From positions 1,612,001 through 1,676,000 of the forward strand of contig OY723258.1 of the NCBI GenBank assembly GCA_963210315.1: 64,000 bases of DNA, in the 5' to 3' direction. Both the position numbers and the translations under genes were made by a program. The DNA is from Rhynchopus euleeides. Lineage: Eukaryota; Euglenozoa; Diplonemea; Diplonemida; Diplonemidae. Below the pieces are notes generated by a model, which made no database searches, was not told where the DNA came from, and saw only the letters and a list, made by a program, of their open reading frames with translations. Positions 41,062 to 48,555 of this stretch are shown here, in pieces (the first letter of the stretch is position 1; every line of letters starts with the position of its first letter).

Positions 41062-42060
41062 GGTGCCCCTGATTTACCCCTTTTTCACTACGCACAAACT
41101 ACGCAATCTGGGGGGGGGGTCTCGCTTTTTGGTCCCCCCCCAGTTTTTTTTGGTCCCCCTTTCTGTGTGGCTACTGAGACAGGACTGGAGGCACTGCGCT
41201 GACCGAGCAAAAAATTATTGCCAGAACTCACTATACACCGTACGAAAGAACGCACGACATGTGGGGCGGGACTCCAGAAACACCTGGGCAAGGTTGCCCC
41301 ATGCCCAGAAACACCTGAGAAGGAAGTGAGTTCCAGGAGCCGCGTAGAACACCCTCGAGATTGTGAATGATGATACGATCACAGCCTTCAGGGCGCTGCG
41401 AGGTGCCACCCTGAAGGTGGCCCTTGACATCAAGGAGAGCGTCGGCCGAGGGGTCGACGAAAAGCTGAAGAAGGCGCTACTGGCACTGGATCCCGCGGGG
41501 TATACGGAGGTCACCGCCACACAGGCAACCTCCGCTGACAACGTCCAGGAGACGTTATCCGAGGGGATCACAACGGCACTAGAGATCTGTGTCACGGGAT
41601 CCAGGCGCCCACTCTCCCTCGACGGTCTGGGGATTGTTGTTGGGTATGGTGTCGTTTCCTGCAGCTGCAAAAAAGCGTAGCAACTGTGCTTCCTTCTTCC
41701 TTAATGATGCGTTGACGCTTCCACCCGGAGGAGCTGAAGCAGGCACCGCTTAATGATGCGTTGATGCTTCCACCCGACGAGCTGAAGCAGGCACCGCGCC
41801 AAAGGGCACCCCCAAAGAGACCTGCAAAGACTGCGTCGAAACCCGCACCGAAGGCTGCCAGCGCTGCAGCACCTGAAGAACCTGCAGCACCTGCAGCACC
41901 TGAAGCGCCTGCACCCTCACTGACCCCGGAACAGCAAGAACTCCTTGAGTTTGGGGTCCCGGCATAGAGACAGAGAATGGCTGAGTAAATCAAAAAATGA
42001 GACCCCCCCCCCCCTTTTCACTACGCACAAACTACGCAATATGGGGTCGTCAGGGGCACC
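41062..42060 (+). mobile_element. Nested insertion inside transposon copy 2
   Basis: Bounded by GGTGCCCCTGA and its inverse TCAGGGGCACC. ACTTGT lies just outside both ends, a possible imperfect target duplication. Just inside each end is CACTACGCACAAACTACGCAAT in the same orientation. A frame at 41363-41680 encodes about 105 aa with a helical, Lys/Glu/Leu-rich segment. A second frame ending at 41967 is Ala/Pro-rich (EEPAAPAAPEAPAPS). Between them is a tandem 49-bp duplication (41714-41810) differing by one base, which shifts the frame. No known family. Confidence 0.55.
41363..41680 (+). CDS. Small unknown ORF in nested insertion
   Basis: About 105 aa (RALRGATLKVALDIKES, DEKLKKALLALDPAGY, ending CSCKKA). 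Composition is that of a real helical protein but no family is recognised. Downstream Ala/Pro-rich codons (41761-41967) could be its C-terminal part, separated by the tandem duplication or an unrecognised intron. The start is uncertain. Confidence 0.35.
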   Translation: MNDDTITAFRALRGATLKVALDIKESVGRGVDEKLKKALLALDPAGYTEVTATQATSADNVQETLSEGITTALEICVTGSRRPLSLDGLGIVVGYGVVSCSCKKA

Positions 42061-43426
42061 AGACTTGTAACTGTTCTGCCTGAAATGTTTGTCCGTGACC
42101 ATCTCTGCGGCGCACATGTGACCCGAGGCCAAGTTTGTCCAAGCGGACCACCAATTGACGAGCAGCCTTGAGCCACGTATCATTGTGAGTGATCACACAC
42201 CTGCACAGGCGCATGGAATCGTAAGATAAAATTTGGGGCCGCTCGCCGATGGTAGGAGTCAGTGGAGGCACTTTGCGCACGGTATTTTCATCCGTCAAGT
42301 GTTTCTGTTTCAGTTCATAGATCTGCAGATCACGCTCCATCGTCTGCGGGGATCCCCCACGTGTCCACCTCTTGCGCTCACCGTTGCCCTGTTCGAAGAG
42401 CTCGTCGGAGACGGTGACCCTGTGCGCATCCTGCTCATCAAACCAGTGTTCGAGAGAATGAGCATATGCCGAGCGAGTGATCCCGGGATTTGCCCACTCC
42501 AACAAGAAGATCAGCACATGATAGCTGATCACAGCGAATAGAAACTCTTTGCGGCAGGAACCTGTTGAGAAGTATCGCACTGGTATGTCTTGGTAGCGGA
42601 AGAAGATCAGTGATTGCATTGCGCAGCACAATGTCCGCTGATTCCCCACGGTGATGGCCTTCAAAGCAGCGAGTATCTCTCTTGCGTGCTTCCCAGTGAA
42701 ATTTTTTCCCACTTTTCCAAGGATGGTTTCCTCCACCACTTTTGATCCCGGCAGCGTATGTAGAATGAGGCGCATGACACCTTTCGTGTCGTGAAGGGGG
42801 GGCGTCACGGTGTAGACAGGATTCGAGAATTTTGAAGCGATGCTACAAGTGAATCCTGCGGCATCCATCTCTTGGATACTACAGCGGTGGCAGTCATGCA
42901 GGTACTCCAAACGCTCGTCGATTCCTGTAAGGCAGAAGGCAGAACGATGCCCTGTCCCACCTACACCTTTGAAGAGTGACCACAACTCTAAGTGGTCACC
43001 CCCAAGCCGGAACTGGGTGATGGAAAAGGAGCAAGGCCCCTTCGTGAAGACCCCCTTCTGAACTGCCACAATCTGCCCCAAGGCATGGAGCATCCACCAT
43101 TCGTAGAACAGGGGCTTGTGGCGGTCACACACTGTCAGAAAGCGGGACGCGGTGATCCCGTCCGTCAATGCGATTGCCAGTCGCTGCCTGCTCTTTCCTT
43201 GAAGGCTACCGGGTGTGTAGCCATCACCCGTGACCATGACTGTTGGTGGGGGGCGACCCGAGCGGATGGGGAAAGCCCTCAGCAGAAACTCGAGGCACCC
43301 CCGCATGTTCCCTAGCAGAGAGGGCGTCATCAGCCGGAGGGGAGCTTCATGCTTTACGAGGTGGGGGTATGAACCCGACCGTCGTTGCGGCCTGCTTTGT
43401 CGGAGGCGGTGTGATCGGCACGTCAA
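42050..43426 (-). CDS. Transposase-like gene B, intact copy 2
   Basis: 458 aa, continuous. Coding similarity with copy 1 begins in the SYPHLVKHEAPLRL segment, just where protein A stops in the other frame. Notable blocks are MVTGDGYTPGS, FLTVCDRHKPLFYEWW, LGGDHLELWSLFKG followed by CLTG, and a Cys/His cluster HDCHRC. The GGDxxxxWSLxxG...C pattern resembles a block found in some eukaryotic DDE transposases, but I cannot place a full catalytic triad. The last residues read into sequence derived from the nested insertion. Probably the catalytic part of the transposase. Confidence 0.65.
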   Translation of the reverse strand: MTCRSHRLRQSRPQRRSGSYPHLVKHEAPLRLMTPSLLGNMRGCLEFLLRAFPIRSGRPPPTVMVTGDGYTPGSLQGKSRQRLAIALTDGITASRFLTVCDRHKPLFYEWWMLHALGQIVAVQKGVFTKGPCSFSITQFRLGGDHLELWSLFKGVGGTGHRSAFCLTGIDERLEYLHDCHRCSIQEMDAAGFTCSIASKFSNPVYTVTPPLHDTKGVMRLILHTLPGSKVVEETILGKVGKNFTGKHAREILAALKAITVGNQRTLCCAMQSLIFFRYQDIPVRYFSTGSCRKEFLFAVISYHVLIFLLEWANPGITRSAYAHSLEHWFDEQDAHRVTVSDELFEQGNGERKRWTRGGSPQTMERDLQIYELKQKHLTDENTVRKVPPLTPTIGERPQILSYDSMRLCRCVITHNDTWLKAARQLVVRLDKLGLGSHVRRRDGHGQTFQAEQLQVWCP

Positions 43427-44192
43427 TCCGTGTCAGCCCACTCAGCACCGTGACCTGCAGATTTCTGCTTGAATCCACAAAATGCGGAGGCGGCACAACG
43501 AGCGAGCCGCTGTATTCACCTGGCTCACACTGGTCCGAAGGACGGTCCCTGTAGAAGGTGTAGGCGACCTGCACCCCTTCCAGCGTCGCCGTCACCAGCT
43601 TGGTGAAGCCATTCTCGACGATGACGCTATAGTAGCGCCCGGTCTCCTGGTCGTGCACGCCCACAACGACGTGCTGCATCGCCGCCACCGCCGCCACTGC
43701 CTTATTCTTCGGACGCGTCTCGGATGTGGAGGCTTGTGCCGATGCCTTGTACATCTTGACCATATCCATGCTGTCCAGGTCCTTCACCACCAGCTTGAGG
43801 CGCGCGAAACCCTCCGACTTCTTCTGCGTTGGCGTGGGGAAGGGCTTCAGCGCGATGCCGTGGATGGCCATATTACGGTTTCCTTCGATCCGAACCGTGT
43901 ACAGGTCGCCGGAAACATCCTTCAGTGACTTGTAGGAAGCCAGTGCATCGTATTTGCGTTTCAGCACCTTTGTTATCACTCCACTCTTGGGGGGGATGGT
44001 GGTCACCAGCACCTTCTGCAGCATCTCCTTCAACACCGAGTGTTTAAACACCTCCCCCGTCTTCCTGGTGGTGTACACGGCCACAAGCTGCTGCAGCTGG
44101 CTTTCATGCCGCTCATCCTCCTTCCCCAGATCCCCGCTCTTCGTCCGCTTGCTGTTGCGCGTCGGTGTTGTGGTGGCCGTTCTCTTGCTCAT
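43347..44192 (-). CDS. Transposon protein A, copy 2
   Basis: 281 aa, identical to the copy at 16670-17515: basic N terminus (KRTATTTPTRNSKRTK), then mixed sequence (HVVVGVHDQETGRYYSVIV) and a Pro-rich end. It overlaps gene B by 80 bp in a +1 register, conserved in both copies. Role unknown; DNA binding or N-terminal half of a frameshifted or spliced transposase is suggested by position. Confidence 0.7.
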   Translation of the reverse strand: MSKRTATTTPTRNSKRTKSGDLGKEDERHESQLQQLVAVYTTRKTGEVFKHSVLKEMLQKVLVTTIPPKSGVITKVLKRKYDALASYKSLKDVSGDLYTVRIEGNRNMAIHGIALKPFPTPTQKKSEGFARLKLVVKDLDSMDMVKMYKASAQASTSETRPKNKAVAAVAAMQHVVVGVHDQETGRYYSVIVENGFTKLVTATLEGVQVAYTFYRDRPSDQCEPGEYSGSLVVPPPHFVDSSRNLQVTVLSGLTRIDVPITPPPTKQAATTVGFIPPPRKA

Positions 44193-44487
44193 GTTGGAGG
44201 TGCAAAGGTCCTTTTGTAAGTGAGGGTGTGTGTGTGCAGCAGGGCATGTGCTGGTCTGGGGTCGCGGGGGATAAACAAATGGAACAACACGGCTCGCCAG
44301 TGTTCAGGAAAGCTCGTAAATGACAAGTGGCACATGTCATTTACATGTAATTTTACATGTACCACTTGTAAAATTTACAAGTGGCACATGTAATTTTACA
44401 AGTGCCACTTGTAAATTTACATGTAAAAAAATTTACATGTAAACCACTTGTAAAACCACTTGTAACAGTGGTTACTTCAGCGCCGTG

Positions 44488-44515
44488 CGTGTGATGAGGC
44501 CCCCCCCCCCCCCCC
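44488..44515. repeat. Poly-C tract (C16) at element junction
   Basis: A short spacer after the transposon end and then C16 (44500-44515), followed by TA and the G7TC element. Confidence 0.7.
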
Positions 44516-44517
44516 TA

Positions 44518-46041
44518 GGGGGGGTCATAAGCTCCCCTAAAAACGTACAAATACCAAAAATTTCAACATACCATCAGAACCGCCCTAATACCTGATCTGA
44601 CCCGAAAATCCGACCCATACCCCCCCGGAAACCGTCTGGAGCCCACTTGTGACACCTGATGCGCACTTTTGTGATGATTTTTTGGGGTCCTAAAAAATGT
44701 ACCTCAGTTTCGTACCTTGCCTTTGTACCTGAACCACTCCCGACCGCAATATTTCGTTCTTTGCCTTTTCTGCGGTGGTTCCGGCTCAGGTGGCACGATG
44801 TTGCCTCCCCAGTGCCTCGGCAAGGTCTTTCTTGTACCTGATTAGTGGGAATGTTGTGTTGTTGCGCCAGCTGAATGAGTTCAGCCACCTTCTGGGTGTA
44901 GTACTTCGATCGCAGATGGGTCATTGTGAGTACTTCGTACGCCTGCGAGGCTGCATCGGCATTAGGCAGCGTTGCAGATGTGTCTTTGCTTCGTCGATCT
45001 CAGCCTGTGAAGGCACGATTGGGATATTGGACGACCTGAGAGTCGAACTGATTATGTTTGTGCTGTGTAATTTGCGCCCCCCGCAGGATATGCACACCAC
45101 GCAGTCTCAACAGCACGCATGAGAGTGTACCATGTGAGGACTCAACAAAGTCATTGGATAGGCATCTGCCTGCCGACTCAACCCCCACAGTGCGACCGCA
45201 AGATCGTCAGGGATGTCTCAACGCCAGGGGAATACTCTCCCCTGGCGTTGTACAACCCTACTCTTAATCCTCGGGTCCTCTCCTGGAGGCGGTGGTGGCG
45301 GGCCCGCAACGCTTCGTACTTCCGGTACGGACTGGGGTAGTCTGCCCGGCTGACCCGCTCATCGCTTCCTAGATCATCTGCTGCTCTGGAGCTGCCATCA
45401 CTCACTGCCCACATCAGTTGGTGTAGGGGTAGGAGCAGGAGGAGTGGGAGGAGTAGGAGTGCAGGTGACATCTTTCTTGGCCAGCAAGGAACGCCGCTTT
45501 TCGCACGTGCGTGCAGTTGATGCACCACTGCATATATCTGTCGTCACCACGTCCCACTCGCTCTCCTATGTACCCAGCCCGACGGAGCGCCCGAAATAAT
45601 GTCGCCTCACGGATGTCGTGTGCCGTTTTCTTCTGACGCAGGTCTGCCACAACGCTCTCTGCCGGGACCCCGCACATCTCCCGTTTGGCGAGCGTCTTTC
45701 GAGCAAGGTACCCCTCTGCAGCAGCATCTGACACCTCTGCGAGGCCCTAGGCACACGGCATGTGTTGCTCGGCGTGCTGGGTGAGCGTAGTGATACCCTT
45801 TCCTTGCAAAGAACGAAATACTGCGGTCGGGAGTGGTTCAGGTACAAAGGCAAGGTACGAAACTGAGGTACATTTTTTAGGACCCCAAAAAATCATCACA
45901 AAAGTGCGCATCAGGTGTCACAAGTGGGCTCCAGACGGTTTCCGGGGGGGTATGGGTCGGATTTTCGGGTCAGATCAGGTATTAGGGCGGTTCTGATGGT
46001 ATGTTGAAAAATGTGGTTTTGTACGGGCTTATGACCCCCCC
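44518..46041 (-). mobile_element. Foldback-type DNA element, GGGGGGGTC termini, copy 3
   Basis: Starts GGGGGGGTCATAAGC after TA and ends GCTTATGACCCCCCC before TA, with C16 outside each TA. Inverted arms of about 240 bp (44518-44765 and 45805-46041) include CATACCATCAGAACCGCCCT and CCCAAAAAATCATCACAAAAG. The loop of about 1 kb has coding-like minus-strand segments (for example 45734-45414: RREATLFRALRRAGYIGERVGRG-type residues, and 44924-44840: YYTQKVAELIQLAQQ) in several frames, so it may carry a spliced or decayed gene. The most complete member of the family. Confidence 0.8.
44840..45734 (-). pseudogene. Coding-like segments in G7TC element copy 3
   Basis: Three minus-strand segments look protein-like in different frames: about 45734-45414 (Ala/Arg-rich, with HDIREATLFRALRRAGY and CINCTHVRKAAF), about 45480-45180 (Arg-rich, YRKYEALRARHHRLQERTR) and about 45040-44840 (NADAASQAYEVLT, YYTQKVAELIQLAQQHN). 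They could be exons of one gene or fragments of a broken one. No family recognised. Confidence 0.35.
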
Positions 46042-46043
46042 TA

Positions 46044-46663
46044 CCCCCCCCCCCCCCCCGCTTCTCCCCCCCGGGTAACGTCGTGCAGGCAGTGTTTTTC
46101 CCCCTGTTCATTCCATTATCTGGTGTGTGTGTGGCGGCAAACAAAATCGTGACTCGCATTCGCCAGAGGGGTGTCGAGGGGAGACTCGTATTTTACCTTC
46201 ACTTTTCGGCGGCCATTGCCACCACCGCCACCTCTCCTCTCCCCCATTCTGTTTCGGGTGCATCCAAGTCCTTTGTATGAGTGTTCCTTGTCACGGAGAT
46301 CGGAGAGTGGGGGAGGGTGGGGTGTGTTTAAAAGCGGTTCACTGCCGCATTTGCCGCTGCGGGTGATGTGTGCCGTGTGTATCGTGTGTCTTCCATGTGG
46401 TTCCTTGTGCCCCCAGCCACCACGCAGCTGCGCAAGTTGGCGCCTTCTGTGTGCTGGCTTCACTTCTCTGTGAAGGAGGCCAGAATAGTGAGGCTGTTGC
46501 AGCGGTACGGCGACCCCCCCCCCCACCCGCCCCCACATCGCAGTTGTGACTCGAGTCTCGGGAAGCCATTTGGGTGATCAGAGCACGGCATACACACACA
46601 CGCACAGTTTCCAAACGAGGTGCAGGAGTTTACACAACAAAAAGCTACACACAACACAGCACG
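46044..46663. other. Intergenic region upstream of GST
   Basis: C16 at 46044-46059, then mixed sequence with a C-rich stretch at 46516-46535 and CA repeats just upstream of the GST start. Likely holds the SL acceptor. Confidence 0.45.
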
Positions 46664-47305
46664 ATGCCTACCAAGTTCTCCTACTTCCCTGCGTACGGGA
46701 AGGGTCTCCCCATCCTGCTGTCGCTTGTGGAGCACGGCGTCGAATTCGAAGGGAACCCCGTGGGGATGTCGAAGTGGCCTGAGCTGAAGGCAACTGGCGC
46801 TTTCCCCTTCGGCCAGCTCCCTGTGCTGGAGACGGAGGACGCTGGCGTCATCGGGCAGAGCACGGCCTGCCTGCATTACATCGCAAAGACGAAGAACGCC
46901 GGCGGGAAGGACCTGACGGAGACTGTGAAGAACGACATGCTTGTGGGGACGTCGGAAGACATCTTTGTGGACATCACCAAGGTGCAGCCCACGCTGATGC
47001 GGAAGGAATTTGACAAGGCTGCTGTTGACAAGCTGTGGGCGGAGACCATCCCCTCCCGCCTTGCCTACGTCGAGAAGCTCATCGATGGGAAGGACCGCTT
47101 CACTGAGGCAGGCAATGCCACCGGTGAGATGCACCTCTTCTCCACCCTCCACCAGGCGAAGCTGGCCAAGGATGACGTGCTGGAGAAGACCCCCAACCTG
47201 CTTTCCTTCTACAAGCGGGTCCACGACCTGCCCAGCGTCCAGACGGTTCTGACCGGAAAGTCACCGTTCGGCGAAATCGCCCAGTCGATTCTGAAGGCTG
47301 AGTGA
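46664..47305 (+). CDS. Glutathione S-transferase, Sigma-like
   Basis: 213 aa, single exon. The N-terminal thioredoxin-like domain has the Tyr-Phe pair near residue 7, EFEGNPVGMSKWPELKATG, then PFGQLPVLETED (the cis-Pro glutathione-binding block) and GQSTACLHYIAK (the SNAIxRYxA block). The C-terminal helical domain covers about 85-213. Sigma-type GSTs conjugate glutathione to electrophiles or isomerise prostaglandin H2. I chose the ATG at 46664 because it matches the family N terminus; an in-frame upstream ATG at 46574 would add a non-homologous leader. Upstream sequence is CA-rich. Confidence 0.9.
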   Translation: MPTKFSYFPAYGKGLPILLSLVEHGVEFEGNPVGMSKWPELKATGAFPFGQLPVLETEDAGVIGQSTACLHYIAKTKNAGGKDLTETVKNDMLVGTSEDIFVDITKVQPTLMRKEFDKAAVDKLWAETIPSRLAYVEKLIDGKDRFTEAGNATGEMHLFSTLHQAKLAKDDVLEKTPNLLSFYKRVHDLPSVQTVLTGKSPFGEIAQSILKAE

Positions 47306-47854
47306 GTAATGAAATAAAACCGGATGTACACATCTCTTTCCCAAGAACGAAGGAATGGGTGAAGACAAACAGGAAATCAACGTTCATACTGCGTAGGAGG
47401 GTGTGTGTGATGTTATTTTTTGCTCCTTCGTCGTTTTGGGGTGTCGGTAGAGGTGGTTATCCCCTGCTTCAGGTGGGGTCGATGAGGGGGGGGGGGGGTA
47501 TTTTGTATTTCGGATCGTTTCGTGCGTTGCGAATGCTTATCGAAATACGGTGGCTTTGGGTTGTGCCAGTAGTGTTCATACTCACTCGCTCGCTCCAACT
47601 CACCCCGCCTGAGGGAAGGCGCAGCAGTGCCGTTCTGCGAAAACCAGTTACGTCCCTGCTTGCGCTTCCGACACCACCACCAAATGACCCCCAGACACGA
47701 TCACATACCACAACAGCGTGCGCTACCCAACTGGCAGACTCACACTTCTTCCCAACGCCTGCATGTGAATATCTTACCATGTCCTGCCACGGTGCGCCAC
47801 TCAACAAACCCCAGCACACTGTTGTCTCTTGCGTTCTTATGTCATTTTTTTTGC
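47306..47854. other. 3' flank of GST
   Basis: No gene is seen. A poly-G run lies at about 47489-47499. Confidence 0.4.
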
Positions 47855-48038
47855 AAGTTGCGAGCGACGAAGCGTCGCAAAAAAAAACATTGCGAGAGTA
47901 ACGAAGAAAATCGTACGACCGAAGCTTTAGGGTAGACACCTTCAGCCCACTTCCCAGGGAACTCACCACAGTGACACAAGTGTTTGCTCAGCGTTGGGAC
48001 AGGGTGTCTGCCAGAAAGCGAAAGGAGTACGATTTTCG
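47855..48038 (+). repeat. Dispersed GTACGATTT-ended repeat, copy 4
   Basis: Contains GAAAATCGTACGACCGAAGC at the left and GAAAGGAGTACGATTTTC at the right, the clearest inverted termini of the family. Confidence 0.65.
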
Positions 48039-48555
48039 TTTTGACAAGCATGAAATGTGCCACACACCCACACACACGTTGTCCGTCAGTGGACCATGCT
48101 CCAGCATGGAGGCAACCCACTCAAAATTGTTGTCACTAACACCCACACGCTCAACTTACACATTCACTCACACATCTCCTCCTCCTCCTCCTCCTCTTCT
48201 GCCTGTTGCAATGCCCCTGCGAGGCATCAGGGTGTATGTTGATACCGACAGAGGATGTGCGGAAGCAAAGGCCTCGGGGCTGATCTGATGCATACGCCTT
48301 TGATAGGTGGGTGGGGAGGGGAGTGTCTCCCGTACACACGCCGCCAGCCCGCTTCACTTTGACACGCGCAGGGGATGCCCCGTTCCCCACCAACCCCCGC
48401 TCTTCCCTGCACTTGCTGTTGCTTCCTTCACCTGCATTTGCCAAGCAGGCACGGTTTGCAGGGTCTGATCACTGCTGCACCACACTCCATCAGATTGGGC
48501 AACAAGAGCTTGAGCCAAGGATCTCTCCCGAGGAAAAAGACACGGACACACCGCA
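48039..48555. other. Intergenic region upstream of the WD40 gene
   Basis: Includes a (CTC)n pyrimidine tract at 48177-48198 and several AG acceptor candidates. No coding exon is recognised. Confidence 0.4.

Larger units (their letters stand above)
40940..44487 (-). mobile_element. DNA transposon with ACAAGTG palindrome-rich ends, copy 2
   Basis: Same termini as copy 1 (CACGGCGCTGAAGTAA and TTACTTCAGCGCCGTG) and the same ACAAGTG/CACTTGT arrays (40963-41061 and 44317-44466). The minus-strand genes A and B are both open here. The left third is replaced by a nested insertion (41062-42060), and the zinc-finger region of copy 1 is absent. Relative to copy 1 it retains 281 bp in gene B. Near-identity over about 2.1 kb implies recent spread or gene conversion. 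Confidence 0.87.

Noticed and set aside
41640-41668. 21-nt intron (GTATGG to TGCAG) joining the two small frames of the nested insertion
   Set aside because: Far shorter than the other introns (100-447 bp), and it does not join the two frames usefully.
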